Shown piece by piece: positions 1-12,400 of a stretch of DNA of 64,000 nucleotides; the first letter of the stretch is position 1, and every line of letters begins with the position of its first letter. The notes below the pieces were generated by a model, which saw only the letters and a list, made by a program, of their open reading frames with translations, had not been told where the DNA came from and ran no database searches. Both the position numbers and the translations under genes were made by a program. This DNA comes from Apostichopus japonicus. Its lineage: Eukaryota; Echinodermata; Holothuroidea; Aspidochirotida; Stichopodidae. Location of the stretch: positions 13,389,001 to 13,453,000 of the forward strand of contig NC_092561.1 of the NCBI RefSeq assembly GCF_037975245.1, read 5' to 3'.

Positions 1-52
<52 letters not shown>
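1..52. repeat. (TA)n microsatellite
   Basis: Pure alternating TA from the first base of the window, so the array probably extends beyond the left edge. It abuts a SINE-like segment and may be its tail. Confidence 0.95.
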
Positions 53-54
<2 letters not shown>

Positions 55-185
55 TCGAGTTGGCAAATACATAACGGTGAACAAATTTCCAATCTCCAAC
101 AGGGGTTATATGCGGACACCCTAACCAACTAATCTATGGACGCTAAATATATATCCAGAGGTTCGAAACCGGTAACAAAGGCAAA
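53..185 (-). repeat. tRNA-derived SINE-like remnant
   Basis: Read on the minus strand there is a box-A-like TAGATTAGTTGG followed by TTAGGGTGTCC, similar to the SINE at 48945 (TAGCCTAGTTGGTTAAGG). The expected box B is degenerate. The (TA)n run at 1-52 would be its tail in this orientation. The + strand also holds a GGTTCGAAACC box-B-like word near 165, so the orientation is not secure. Confidence 0.35.
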
Positions 186-204
186 TAAAGAAATATATAA
201 TAAA

Positions 205-335
205 ATTTTAGTGAGTTGAAATATCCACCCTCCACCGGAATTCGGACCCGGGCCTCCCGCTTTATATGGCGAGACTCTATATAGGAATCATTCAGTTAGT
301 TTTACTACTTCGTGCTTGACTTGTCCAGTAAATGT
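205..335 (-). repeat. tRNA-derived SINE remnant
   Basis: On the minus strand the segment reads GGGAGGCCCGGGTCCGAATT, a good box B (GGTCCGAATTCC) inside a T-arm-like context. An AT-rich stretch follows (CACTAAAATTTTATTATAT on the minus strand). Box A is not clear. Confidence 0.45.
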
Positions 336-2544
336 AGTGTACAGTGCAAAGTAGGCTACCGTGAAAGTTAACATGGTTTGTCGAAATTAAATTCCTTCAT
401 TTGCTTCCGAGTGATTGTAAATACTTAAAACTCCTCAAAATGGAAGACTATGTGAGTACATGCCATGCACAAATTTTCAGCCTCAATCATGAACCCAGTA
501 CAAACATTCATTGTTGATTTGGCAAGTATATCAGTGTCACCCGCCTGGTCTCTAAGAGGATTATGTAAATGTATGCGTCATTTGAAACGACGGTTATGAT
601 TTGAACAGCGGAAACATTTGATTCATTGCACCAAATTTAACGTGAACACGTTTTTTTTTTTTTTTGAACTTTGAACCAGCCAGTATATATCGGTATATCA
701 ATCGTTTTACAGTTAATATTACAAAAATCTGAGAGCTATACTAATCATTCAGATTGATTGGCAGAACAGATGTATGACGTTTCTGTCCTACTCAGTGACT
801 ACACTACAGGGTCAGAATGATGGTGTTTTAACCTACAACGGATTAAGGTACATTTGCTATTGCAACAGCGCAATTGACTTATGGTTCGGAGAACCATAAT
901 AGCTGCTCTTCACAAATCGATTCCAGGAGGCACACCATATAGTAACTCCTATTCCAATCAATCTTTTGCAGTTGTCACAAGCGGCTCTTTTCAACAGAAA
1001 GTTTTGGAGTTTGGCGATAAAGTATCTTTTGCGTTTCGGTTGTTTCTGAAAGTTATTTCTTGTGGAGAGAATTTATATATCAAACCAGGTATTCGAAGAT
1101 TCAAACTTTCTTATATTTAAGTAATTGCAGTATATCATAACGCTTAGCTCCCATACAGTATAAACAATGGTAGTCCATTGCTTGGTAGTGTTCCATGCAT
1201 AGACATTGACCTTCTTAGTTCTTTCAGAGAAGTTAAGTTAAAACTTTTGAAAATGTTTTGTTATATTTTTAATTAGCTTTAATTAATGTGCAGACAGTCT
1301 CTCTTCTCAATGAGTAAACAGTGACACAAGAAGATTCTTAAAAGTGTGGGTTGGGGGAGGGGTAGAAAAATGTGTGATGTCTAGGGTCTTCACCAGAATA
1401 ATTTTAGTTTTGTTTACTGAACTGTACGGATTCACCTCATACACCAAGAGAACACAGTAACTATTTGGTAAATCGTAAAGTTTTGTACCACAGTGAATAC
1501 TGGGTCGTGCTGAGTAAATGTGTAATCCCAAATATACTTTCAGACAGGATTTGCTGGGATTACACATGTCCTAAGTTCTGACTGCAATCCTAATAGTCTA
1601 TGCTACTGATAAGTTCATCAGATTTATCTGCACGATCCAGGTTTTTGTTTACTGTGGTACAAAACTAAGATTTACAGTAGTTACTATAATCTCTGTGTGA
1701 ATCGGTGGACGAATTTCGATGTGTTCAACACATTTGACATTTGCTATTTGTAGAAATGAACCATCGTACCTGTTAATTAGCATTTAGTATATTGCGTTGT
1801 TTAATTTAGCCAATATTTCTCACTCTTCTTCTGTAATATTATCTGATGATGCTAACTTTTGTCAGTGTAGAAAATGTCGGTACTTTTTTAGTCCCCCTCC
1901 TCCTCCTCCTTGCCCTAGAACGCTCTCTGAACATGTTACTGGCGGCATACCTGCTAATGAAATGAACTTACGATAAAAATGAAATTACCAAACTGCGTAA
2001 GGACCACCAATGGTCACATGAAAACGAACCAATAAATATCTGCCGGACTTATAATTTGATTTAGTGATGGCCATACTTGATTTAAAGGGTGTGAAGACTC
2101 GCGCAAAAACAAACGTCTAATGTGACACGAACAAAACGTCACTTGCAAGCAACGGAAAGTTAACTTTTTCAGATGGCCGCAGGCGGTTTGGGGCGAGTCT
2201 TCAATGCCTTTAATTCGGGAAGTGTACACGTATGAATGTAATGTCATTATCGCGCTACATGACTTCAAAGACATGGCAATCATTATCAACAATCAATATC
2301 TGCTAAAGCACCATACTTGGCAGATTTGCAATTTGAATTTTCCACAGTTTGTGTGTGGAATACGACATGTGAGAATGTTAAACAGTTGTTGAATATTCCG
2401 ATTTCTGCTCTTTAACGTTTCTCTGTGGTATGTCGATGGTATAACCAAGTTGCAGCTCGTTCTACTATTTTATGGGTGCAATTTTCGTGAGCAATGCTGG
2501 GTCAGCACAATTCAAACATGGTATCCACAACATTTAATTAGATT
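336..2544. other. No gene recognised (AT-rich spacer)
   Basis: Open frames here are short (79, 86, 92 and 62 codons), lack recognisable motifs and lie in AT-rich sequence. Nothing supports coding. It may hold upstream sequence of the SLC28 gene, but I cannot identify a promoter or 5' UTR exon. Confidence 0.5.
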
Positions 2545-2860
2545 TAGCCAGGGGTAGGAGCCGGGGCGTGGGGGCACGCGCCCCCACTTTGTTCCAAAAT
2601 AGCAAATGTGCTCTACTTGCAAATAAAATGTGCCCCTTTGATGAAGAACTGTCTTTTAGATATCTTAAGCCTTTGTTAATTTTGATATTTTATTTAAATT
2701 ATTCACGTGCACCATAATAGTATTGATAGCATACTAACACATCATGTGATATGGCCGGCGTGTATCGATTTATAGCATAACGAGTGGTGGTTATGAAATG
2801 AGAAACTACCCCTCTGATGTTGTGCCACCCACCATTTGGAAGCTTCTTAAGCCCCTTTAA
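2545..2860. repeat. MITE-like repeat, hAT type, one recognisable end
   Basis: The left edge reads CAGGGGTAGGAGCCGGGGCG and is followed by a GGGGGC...GCCCCC hairpin. This closely resembles the left end of the complete element at 17159-17530 (AGGGCGTAGGAACCGG, also followed by a G/C hairpin). No matching right terminus or target duplication was found, so the right boundary is approximate and the copy is probably truncated. Confidence 0.4.
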
Positions 2861-3451
2861 TTAATACTGTTTTATTTAACGTTTACGTGCGTATGCTGTT
2901 GGTTCATTGTTTTTGCAATGAGGCATAGTTTTACCTTGTTAATAACGTACGTTCATGACAGTGTTTCCACATTGAAGGAATACAACTTTTTACATTGTAA
3001 CAAATTATGTCTGCTAAGAAGGAACATGTAGGCAAGGGAATACAAAGAAGACGGTAGGGACGGAAATCACACCGCTAACCCTCTATGTCTTATATTTTCG
3101 CACAAACAAATTAATAATCTGCTCAGAAATAAGATCAATCAAAACAATTTCTCAAAAAGAATCTTAGCTGCGCTTCTACATAGCTGCTGCTCTTGTTCTT
3201 AACACGTCTCACTCTCAAATATTCAGCTAAGAGACTCCAATTGCAACGAATTGAGAACCCACACAATTCACATTGATCTACACTCGATCATATCGATCTA
3301 CAGAGTCAATTGTCATAAACTAACAGCAAATTCGTATTTGGCTTTTCCCCCATCGATTTGGCAGCCAATTTCGCCGGTTGCGCCATAGAGAACTGTTCAC
3401 TATATACTCGTAAGATCAGCTGTTATTGCAATGTTTTATTCCCTTTAATAG
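2861..3451. other. Upstream of SLC28 first coding exon
   Basis: No open frame of note. The pyrimidine-rich run ending TTTAATAG immediately before the ATG at 3452 looks like a splice acceptor, so a non-coding 5' exon may lie further upstream. The stop codons TAA TAG just before the ATG, in its frame, argue against coding continuing upstream without a splice. Confidence 0.4.
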
Positions 3452-6400
3452 ATGGAACGACCGGGATACAAAGACACGAATGAGGATATCTTTGGTGCAG
3501 TATTTACTGACGATATCGGTAAGAAGCGCTGCTCCAGTAAACATGACGCCAAAGACGAAGAGGAATTACAAAACTTGAATGTCATCGTTCAAAATGAGAA
3601 GGAGCTTCCTGTCGAAGATGATGAATCTCAGGATATCGTGTCCATTATTTGGAATGTGAGTCTAAATGCCAATAAATATGTAAACTATGTAGTGCAGGTA
3701 CTTTGAATCAGAATTTCAATTTTCAAGATTTGGATACCGGAGACAAGTTTAATACCTTGTGTAGGTGTTACATAACACATATTATAGTGAACGAAGTACC
3801 GCTTCAAAATCAATCTATAATCAACAGGCAAGTCACTCAAGTAGATGCTTGTCCACAATACATTCATGTAATTACATTTAGCTGCTTGTCCAAAATACAT
3901 TCATGTACTTAAAAGTAGCTACTCGTCCACAATACATTCATGTTCTTACAATTAGCTATACTGGTCCAAAGTAAATTCATGTAATTAGAATTGTCCACAG
4001 TACATTCATGTAATTACAATTAGCTACTTGTGCACAGTACATTCATGTAATTACAATTAGCTACTTGTGCACAATACATTCATGTAATTACAATTAGCTA
4101 CTTGTCCACAATGTATTCATGTTCTTACAATTAGCTATACTGGTCCAAAGTACATTCATGTTCTTACAATTAGCTATACAGGTCCACAGTACATTCATGT
4201 AATTAAAATTAGCTACTGATCCACAGTTCATTCATGTTATTACAATAAGCGACTTGTCCACATTACATTTATGCACTTACAATCAGTTACTTATCCACAG
4301 TACATTCATGTTCTGACAATTTGCTAGTTGTCCACAAAACATTAATGTTCTTACAATAAGCTCCTTGTCCACAATACATTCATGTTCTTACAATTAGTTA
4401 CTTGTCCACAGTACATTCATGTAATTACAATTAGTCACTTGTGCACAGTACATTCATGTTCTTACAATTAGCTACTGGTCCACGATACATTCATGTTCTT
4501 ACAATTAGTTACTTGTCCGCAATGCATTCATGTAATTACAATTAGCTACTCGCCCACAGTACATTCATGTAATTAAAATTAGCTACTTGTCCACAGTAGA
4601 TTCATGTAAGTACAATTAGCTACTTGTCTACAGTAGATTCATGTAATTACAATTAGCTACTTGTGCACAGTACATTCATGTTCTTACAATAAGCTACTTG
4701 TCCATAGTGCATTCATGTACTTACAATTAGCAACTCGTCCACAGTTCATTAATGTACTTGCAATCAGCTACTTATTCACAGCACATTCATGTTATGACAA
4801 TTTGCTACTTGTCCACAATACGTTTATGTTCTTACAGTTAGCTGTTCGTCCACGATACATCAATGTACTTACAATTAGCTACATATCCACAGTACATTCA
4901 TGTAATTAGAATAAGCTACTTGTCCACAATACATTCATGTAGTTACAATTAGCTACTGGTCCACAGTACATTCATTTTCTTACAATTAGCTACTTGTCCA
5001 CAATACATTTATTTACTTACAATTAGTGACTTATCCACAGTACATTCATGTTCTGACTATTTGCTACTTGTCCACAAAACGGTTATCTTGCAATTAGCTA
5101 CTTGTAAGTTGTCCACAATACATTAATATTTTTACAATTACATTAATTTTACATTAGTTACTTGTCCAAAATAGATTCACGTTCTTACATTAGCTACTTG
5201 TCCACAATACATTCATTTTCTTACATTAGGTACTTGTCCCAATAGATTCATGTTCTTACATCAGCTACTTGTCCACAATACATTCATGTTTTTACATTAG
5301 CTACTTGTCACAATACATTCATGTTCTTATAATTAGCTACTTGTTCACAATACATTCATGTTCTAACAATACTAAACTCCGTTTTTACAATGTTCCCGGT
5401 ACTAAGAAGTTAATTTACACGAGTTGTAACTCGAGTATAGGGCATTCATGGTCCTAATCCATTATTTTACTAATAGATAAATATCTGCATCTTGGAGAGA
5501 ATATAACAAAATATTGATGGACTAGCATGGTCACCCCCCCCCCAAGTTCTTCACATGAACAATCCGAGTACGCGAACAAAATCAAGATAACCCGAGTACT
5601 CCATGTCTGAGTCCCAAAGGTGGACTGATACAACCCTCGTCCCAGTGAGTAAGCTCTCTCATCAGGGAGTTGTTTCCATAACAACTCCCTGCTCTCATGT
5701 AGCTCAGCAATCCGTCAACTTGTATTGGCAATTTTCTTACTTTTCTTCAGGCAGTGTGGTAGAAGAATTTGAAATGATTGATCTTCCCATAAAGGAAAAC
5801 AAACAGAGGCAGCGATGTTAAGTCGTTTTGCTGTTAGGAGTTATTACAACTAATTCCAATGTTTGTAGTTGGAAGTCATTTCAATCGTACCAGAAATAAT
5901 TTACTTACTTCACTTCACGCTTGACTGTTTAAAGTTCTTTAAGGTTGCCATGGGAGCTAACCAATTAAGAACGAACCAGGAATAACAGGAATAACAGACA
6001 GGAAGTGATTTGTTTGTGTGCCCTAGTTGTATCCTTGCAACTTTTTGAATTTACAAAAGATGGTTAGGTCAGGTGGACTTTTCTCTCGAAATTATGGACA
6101 TAAATACACCCAGTCATCCAAATTCAGCTACTTTTTCAAAACCTGATGATCGTTTTGTATATGTAGGTTAATCAGCTTAACCAGTTAAATTTAAATTACA
6201 TTTAAAACACTGACTATGGGATCGCCTATATATCTTTCAAGGTAACTTGTGGCAATTTGGTTCACTGAACTAACATAGAATGACCGGGTACCTGGAAGCA
6301 CAATTTACCAAATTACTTTAGCTGTAGCACTAAGATATTTGAAACAAAATATAAGCTTTGTAAACTTAGCAATATGAATGGAATGCATTAAACATCTCTG

Positions 6401-9400
6401 ATAAATAGGAGTTGTATGTATTTGTTAACGTTCTCATTCAATGCAACGATAATTATTAAAGCAACCACAAATGTATTATTTGGAAGGAAGGGTATCTAAT
6501 ATTGGCCAGATCCACACAGACTGATCACCTCAACTGAAAGTGAAGAGTTATCGTACTTAATCCTAGGTCATTGGGTATACCCACTTACGTTTGAATATTA
6601 CATCATTTCTTGGACGGAATGACGAAGAGTTACAAGGTTGAAAGCGGCAAAGATATCGTTCTTAAGCCTACATTATCTAGTCATGAGTTACTATCACATA
6701 TATTAACCAGAATCATACATATTTACTATTTATCCTAAACTTCAGTTTTGTGGGTAAATATGGTTCCTAAACCATTACGAGAATAAGCGTCTCGATCAAT
6801 TTAATCTAATGATATTACACATAGTATGTAAACTCATAATCAAATATTTCTCTTTCTGTTCATTTCTAGATGTTTGACGAATGGACAGCTGTGTATCGTG
6901 CACGAGTTCAACGAAGAAGAAAGTTACTCCTCTCTTTTCTGCTAGCAATTTTAGCTTTACTTTATCTGATTGGTCTATTGTACGCAGCTGTAAGGAACCT
7001 TGAAGACGCATCGGTGATGTTAGTGTTAACTGGACTTGTCTTCTCTGTTGCAGTATATTACATCCTTAAAGACAAATTCGGTGAAGCTATCTGGAAAAAT
7101 ATCTTGGAAAAACCATCTTACATTTTCTATGACCTCGACAGCAAATTCAAATGGTAATCTTTATCATAATAATTTTAACATACGTCGTTTTCTAGCATTC
7201 AAATATGTCAATTTATGATATATGTAAATGTATAGTCAATTACATTAGCGGAACTATCGAAAGGGCAACGCAATATATATCGGTAGAAGTATTAGTGCCA
7301 ACATACGAAGCGGGCACGGGTTCATGAAGTTTCTTTATCACACGCAGTACATCACAGCCACTAATTTAAAACGGTCATGTTTGCAAAGTGCTATCTCAAA
7401 TGCTATGCAAATCTCAACGCAAATGATAAAATAGTGATAGTGTACACTTTTCATTACTTGCATTTCAACACGTTATTTTTAGCTATTCAGTAATCAAATT
7501 TTCTACAAAACTTATAAAACTGAGTACGAGATGTGCTCTTGTGGTATTGCACCTGTAATCCCGTTTGATATTATAATCGAGCTGTGTTTATGGAAGGTGC
7601 GTGAGTAATACAAACAGATAAATTTTTAGGATTGTTCGTAGCAGACACATTTTTTTTCTATTTTCTAAACCATTCGTCATACAGGTTTCTTTTCCTCATC
7701 TTTGCTGCGATCGTCTTTGGCATCGCAGTCTACCTCTGTCGACATAACTTATATCAGCTCAGTTCTGGAGCTGGTCTCATTGGGTTTATGTTCATTATGT
7801 TTATCTTTTCCAAGCATCCGAAAAAGGTGAGTAATACATTAGCAGAGTACAGAAATATTCTTACAAATAAAGTTAGATATGCGAACGAACTGTAATATAT
7901 AAAAATGACCATGTAAAATAAAAGAGAGTTACGCCAGTTTTCCTCTTTCAACGATAGTGGTTGAAATCAAAATTGTTGTTATTGCTACAATTTACTGATT
8001 GGAGAGTCATATAAATTCAATAACGAAGAAGTTCAGAGTTAAGTAGTTCGTATATTATGTAGTTCATACAAATAAGTGGGAGATAAAAGAACAACTCATT
8101 CCCAAATTTCAAAATCAAGATTAAAATCACTAATCTCGTGTAGTTCATAAGCAATCGGGAGGGTCCGGGTTCGATACCTGGCCGGATCATGGTAAGGTGG
8201 GTTTTTCATCCAAGAGCAATCTACGGTTTTCCCATCTGAAATGACTTTCTAAATTGCTAAGATTCCAAAATTTGAGTTAAAATGTTGAATTCGAAGTCAT
8301 CCAACTTGTAAATTGCGGGTTTTTCCTACACTTGTGGTCTTAGAAATAAATTTTGTTCATTACATTTTGTTGTATTATTATATTTAAATGCATATTGTAT
8401 ATTTGTTATGAATGAACATAGCGTCTTATAGAAAGTGTGTTATATTTTATAAGACAGTTTTCCCTACAGCAGCCTTTCAATTGCCCAAGATCCAATTATA
8501 GGTTCTTATTTGTCCAAGTAGCTGTTACATGAATCCCATCTTGTTTTGATATTCTAAATGTACGTTGATACCAATGCTGACGGCTTGTGTTACAAAGCTC
8601 AATTATTAACAATTCGATAAATGTTTACTTGTTTTGTTAAAAATTATGAATTAAAATACACATTAAAACACAAATGTCGACATAAAATTCTTTTGCACAG
8701 TGACCAAATTTAAATTTATCTCTGACATATTTTTTATCGATGCAAATGCCCCCCCCCCCCCCTCATCATTGCCTACAGACGTCCAATCAACCAACGGGAC
8801 ATTCTTGTGCGTGCTGCTGTTCTACCTGTAACGTCTAACCCTACAGCCATTCAGCATGGTACTTTCAAATGTGATCGTACTTCGAGATGCATCGTCTGCA
8901 GCTACCACATTGTTGAATCCAATTCCATCACCAGCCACAGCATGCAAATCACACACAAGACTAAGGTTCACATTACTTGCACAGCGTCTAATGTCATCCG
9001 TCCATGGAGTGTTTTTACCTCCATGATCTGTCTGATCTCTTGTAAGGTTTGCGGCATCCAGTATGTTGGTGAAACCAAAACCACCCCCAAGAAGCGGTTG
9101 TATATTTACATATCAACATTCAACACCATGAAGACTGAATCTACGGTTGGAGAACACGTTAACCTTCCCAACCATAGCATTAATGATATGTCTTCACAGG
9201 GGACTGAATCTATAGCCGTCCTTACCTAGTGCGAATCAGCAGAGAGAGTATGTGCATGCAACGCCTTCGCACCATTCAACCTCATGGGCTCGATAAGAAG
9301 GACATGACTTACCTTTCTTTTGCCCCCACCCCATCTCTCCTTGTTCCCTCTATATCACCCCCTCTTCTCCTTAACCATTTTTCTCCACACTTTTCTTTTT

Positions 9401-12400
9401 TGTCCTTCTGCAGTTTATTACCTACCCTCTTCCCTTAATCTCATCTTTGTCCCTCTTCCTTTCTCCTATTCCCCCTGTTGATTTATAATTTCTCTCCGCC
9501 TTTTGTCTAATAATCCTCTTTCTTCAATCTCTTTTGTGTTCACCCTGCTCATTAACATATCTGTATTCTGTGCTTCTATTTTGTACCTTCTAGACTTGTT
9601 TTTCAGCCTCTGGAGACGATCCTGCTAGGATCGAAACGTCAGGCCGACTTAATTTACACATATTTTGTTCTTCAAAAAAACTGTTATACGTGAGCTTCAA
9701 GATAAAATTATACATTTTCATGTTATAAACAGGTAAAATGGAGACCAGTCCTTTGGGGGGTTGCCTTACAGTTTGTATTTGGGTTAATCATACTACGGAC
9801 TGAAATAGGCTACAATATCTTCCGCTGGCTTGGAGATCTTACACAAACCTTCCTAGACTTCTCAGAAGCAGGTGCCAAGTTTCTTTTTGGAGATCCGCAG
9901 TATTTGGACCATTTCTTTGCCTTTAAAGTAAGTACAGATCGTTACTACTGTCTTATGAAATTTCATATCAAACATTTCAAAATCTTTCAGAGCGCCATTG
10001 CTTTCCATTTCCCAGGAGACCTTGAAGTAAAATCATAGACATTTTAAGACACCTTATTTTTTTGTTTTATAACACCTTAGTTATAGAAAGTCATCTTCAG
10101 ATCACACAGAGAAACAAGCAGCTGACATTCAATACATGCAGAAAGGTAAGGATGTACAATACCCCACTCACACTTTAGAGAAAATGTAGTATAGTTAACA
10201 TCACATATTAAGAGATTATTAATAATATAACACTTTCAGGGACCATATGATTCATCTACACCATTGGTTCTCATAGTGGTCCCTGCCGCCCTCCTGGGGC
10301 GTTGGGAAGTCTCAGGGGGCGCTGAATGGTACGGGGCACTGATTTTAGGGTCCCCGACGATTACGAAACAACATTGCAGCGATTTAGGGCACAATAAGGC
10401 TTCCAGAGGGACTGGGAACCCCTTAAAAAAAATACTTATTGTTGAGAGAAAATTCATCATCTTGTAGGGAATGTAGGTTATTTTTTTAATTCCTAAATGC
10501 ATAACTTTGGACAGTCTGATTGCTCGTTTCAGCGGCCGACTATGAACTGTAGGTCGAGGGGCGCGGGGGTAGGGGAGGGGGCATTGGGATAGTTCAAGAT
10601 GGTTGAAGGGGGCAGTCGTCTGAAAAAAAGTTTGAGAACCACTTATCTACACCCTGCAGGTGATTGTGATTCTGATTTATATAACATAACATCAGATTAC
10701 TTAAAGTCGAATGTACACTGAGATTATAGCCTATCAGCAAATATTTTAGGAAAAGAGCAAAACATTTCAACTAAGTTCAGTAAAAACGTTGCTATAATAA
10801 AGGAAGGAAAGTCCTTTCAAAATCTTCCGGCTAGTATACACTGCAGTTGGCCTACATAATAGCAAATACCAAACACCGAAAAGTTGGAAGATTACTACAC
10901 CATGCAACAGGTTTATAGATGATATTAGAATTATGAAATACTATGCAACCTTTCACATTCTTATTGGAAAGTATGTGTGTTTGTGGGAGGGACAGACCTA
11001 CTGTAGCTTAAGTTAGATTCAAATATTGTACTCTCTAAACAAATCTATACTGTACTCAGGTACTATTAAACAACAAAAAGGATAAAATATGATATGACAC
11101 CCTATGAATTAGCCATTATGTAACAAAACGTATAAAGCCGAGCATGTTATAGGTCAGGTTAAAGGCATAGCAGTTAAAACATGGTGATTAATACATTGAC
11201 TCACCAGGGAGCCCTGTGATCTAAGAAGGTCAGGCTGTATTATAGATGAGCTAAACATTGACTAGCAAAGGCAAATTAGACCTAGCCTTAGTTAAGATCC
11301 GAAAAACCAACTTGTGATTTAGGCAGTGTCGGTTAGAACTCTCCAATTTATGTATGCTAAAACATGAACTTTTTACCAGAATATACGACAGACATGAATT
11401 AAGGTGGCAAACAAGAAGATGGTTGGTAAAGTATGATGTTGAGAATACCGTGAGGCCGAAGTTCTTATCGCTGAACTCTCGACTACTCTTGAATTTACCT
11501 GTGCTCTACGGTCTAACTGTTTGCTGTTTTATGTCGAATCAACTGCGTCATTAAAAAGGTCTAGTCTAAAAAATAAGCTGCCAAAGAGTTCCTTCCTGAG
11601 ATTTCGCTATCTTGATTCCTTTGAGAGAGATGACCCATTATGTTTGATCTCTAACTTTCACCTGTAAAACAGCTTACGCTAAAATTACTACATGAATGTC
11701 AAAATTACTATTTCGACACAATCATGTTAATCTGCTGCTGGCTGCATACTGTCGAACGTTGCAGATGCTCGTCACGGTGTTCCTCCATAACATTGCCAAG
11801 TGACGTCACATTCGTGGCGTCAAAAAATAACCGTTCGGATCGCTGCAACCAGCCTACGTGACGACTACGCATATTTAACGTAAAAAAATCAGAGATCCTA
11901 TCTTTCTTTTATACCTGCAGGTACTACCGATTCTGATTTATTTCAGTTCCTTCATATCAATCCTATATCATTGGGGAATCATGCAATTATTTATCAAGAA
12001 AATAGCATGGTTAATGCAGAAGACAATGCAAACGTCAGCCTCAGAATCATTAAACGCAGCAGGAAACATATTTGTTGGGCAGGTAATTAACATATTTAAA
12101 CGCATTAATTGATACGTACTGTCATGCTTTGTATTTCTAATACTCTTACTTAAATTCTGAGTAATTTTGCTTTTAATCCCTATTCTTCCTTAAAGTCGAA
12201 GGTTTAAATGGACCATTTATTACTCAAATTAAGAACAAATATTTGATTATGAAAATTCGTTATCTGCTAATTATATTTGAAGATTGAATAACTCCTATAG
12301 AATAGTATTAGATATTTTCATTATTTTGAAAACAAATATTACGTTGAATTTTCGATATGTTTGTGTCCAAAAGTTCATAGTAATTTCATTAATAGTATAG

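Noticed and set aside
3825-5370. CRISPR-like array
   Set aside because: Regular spacing, but neighbouring units are similar throughout with no unique spacers, and the DNA is eukaryotic.
4661-5457. 82- and 62-codon frames rich in HSC/YLST repeats
   Set aside because: Periodic readings of the minisatellite in SLC28 intron 1; the period is not a multiple of three and the frames drift.
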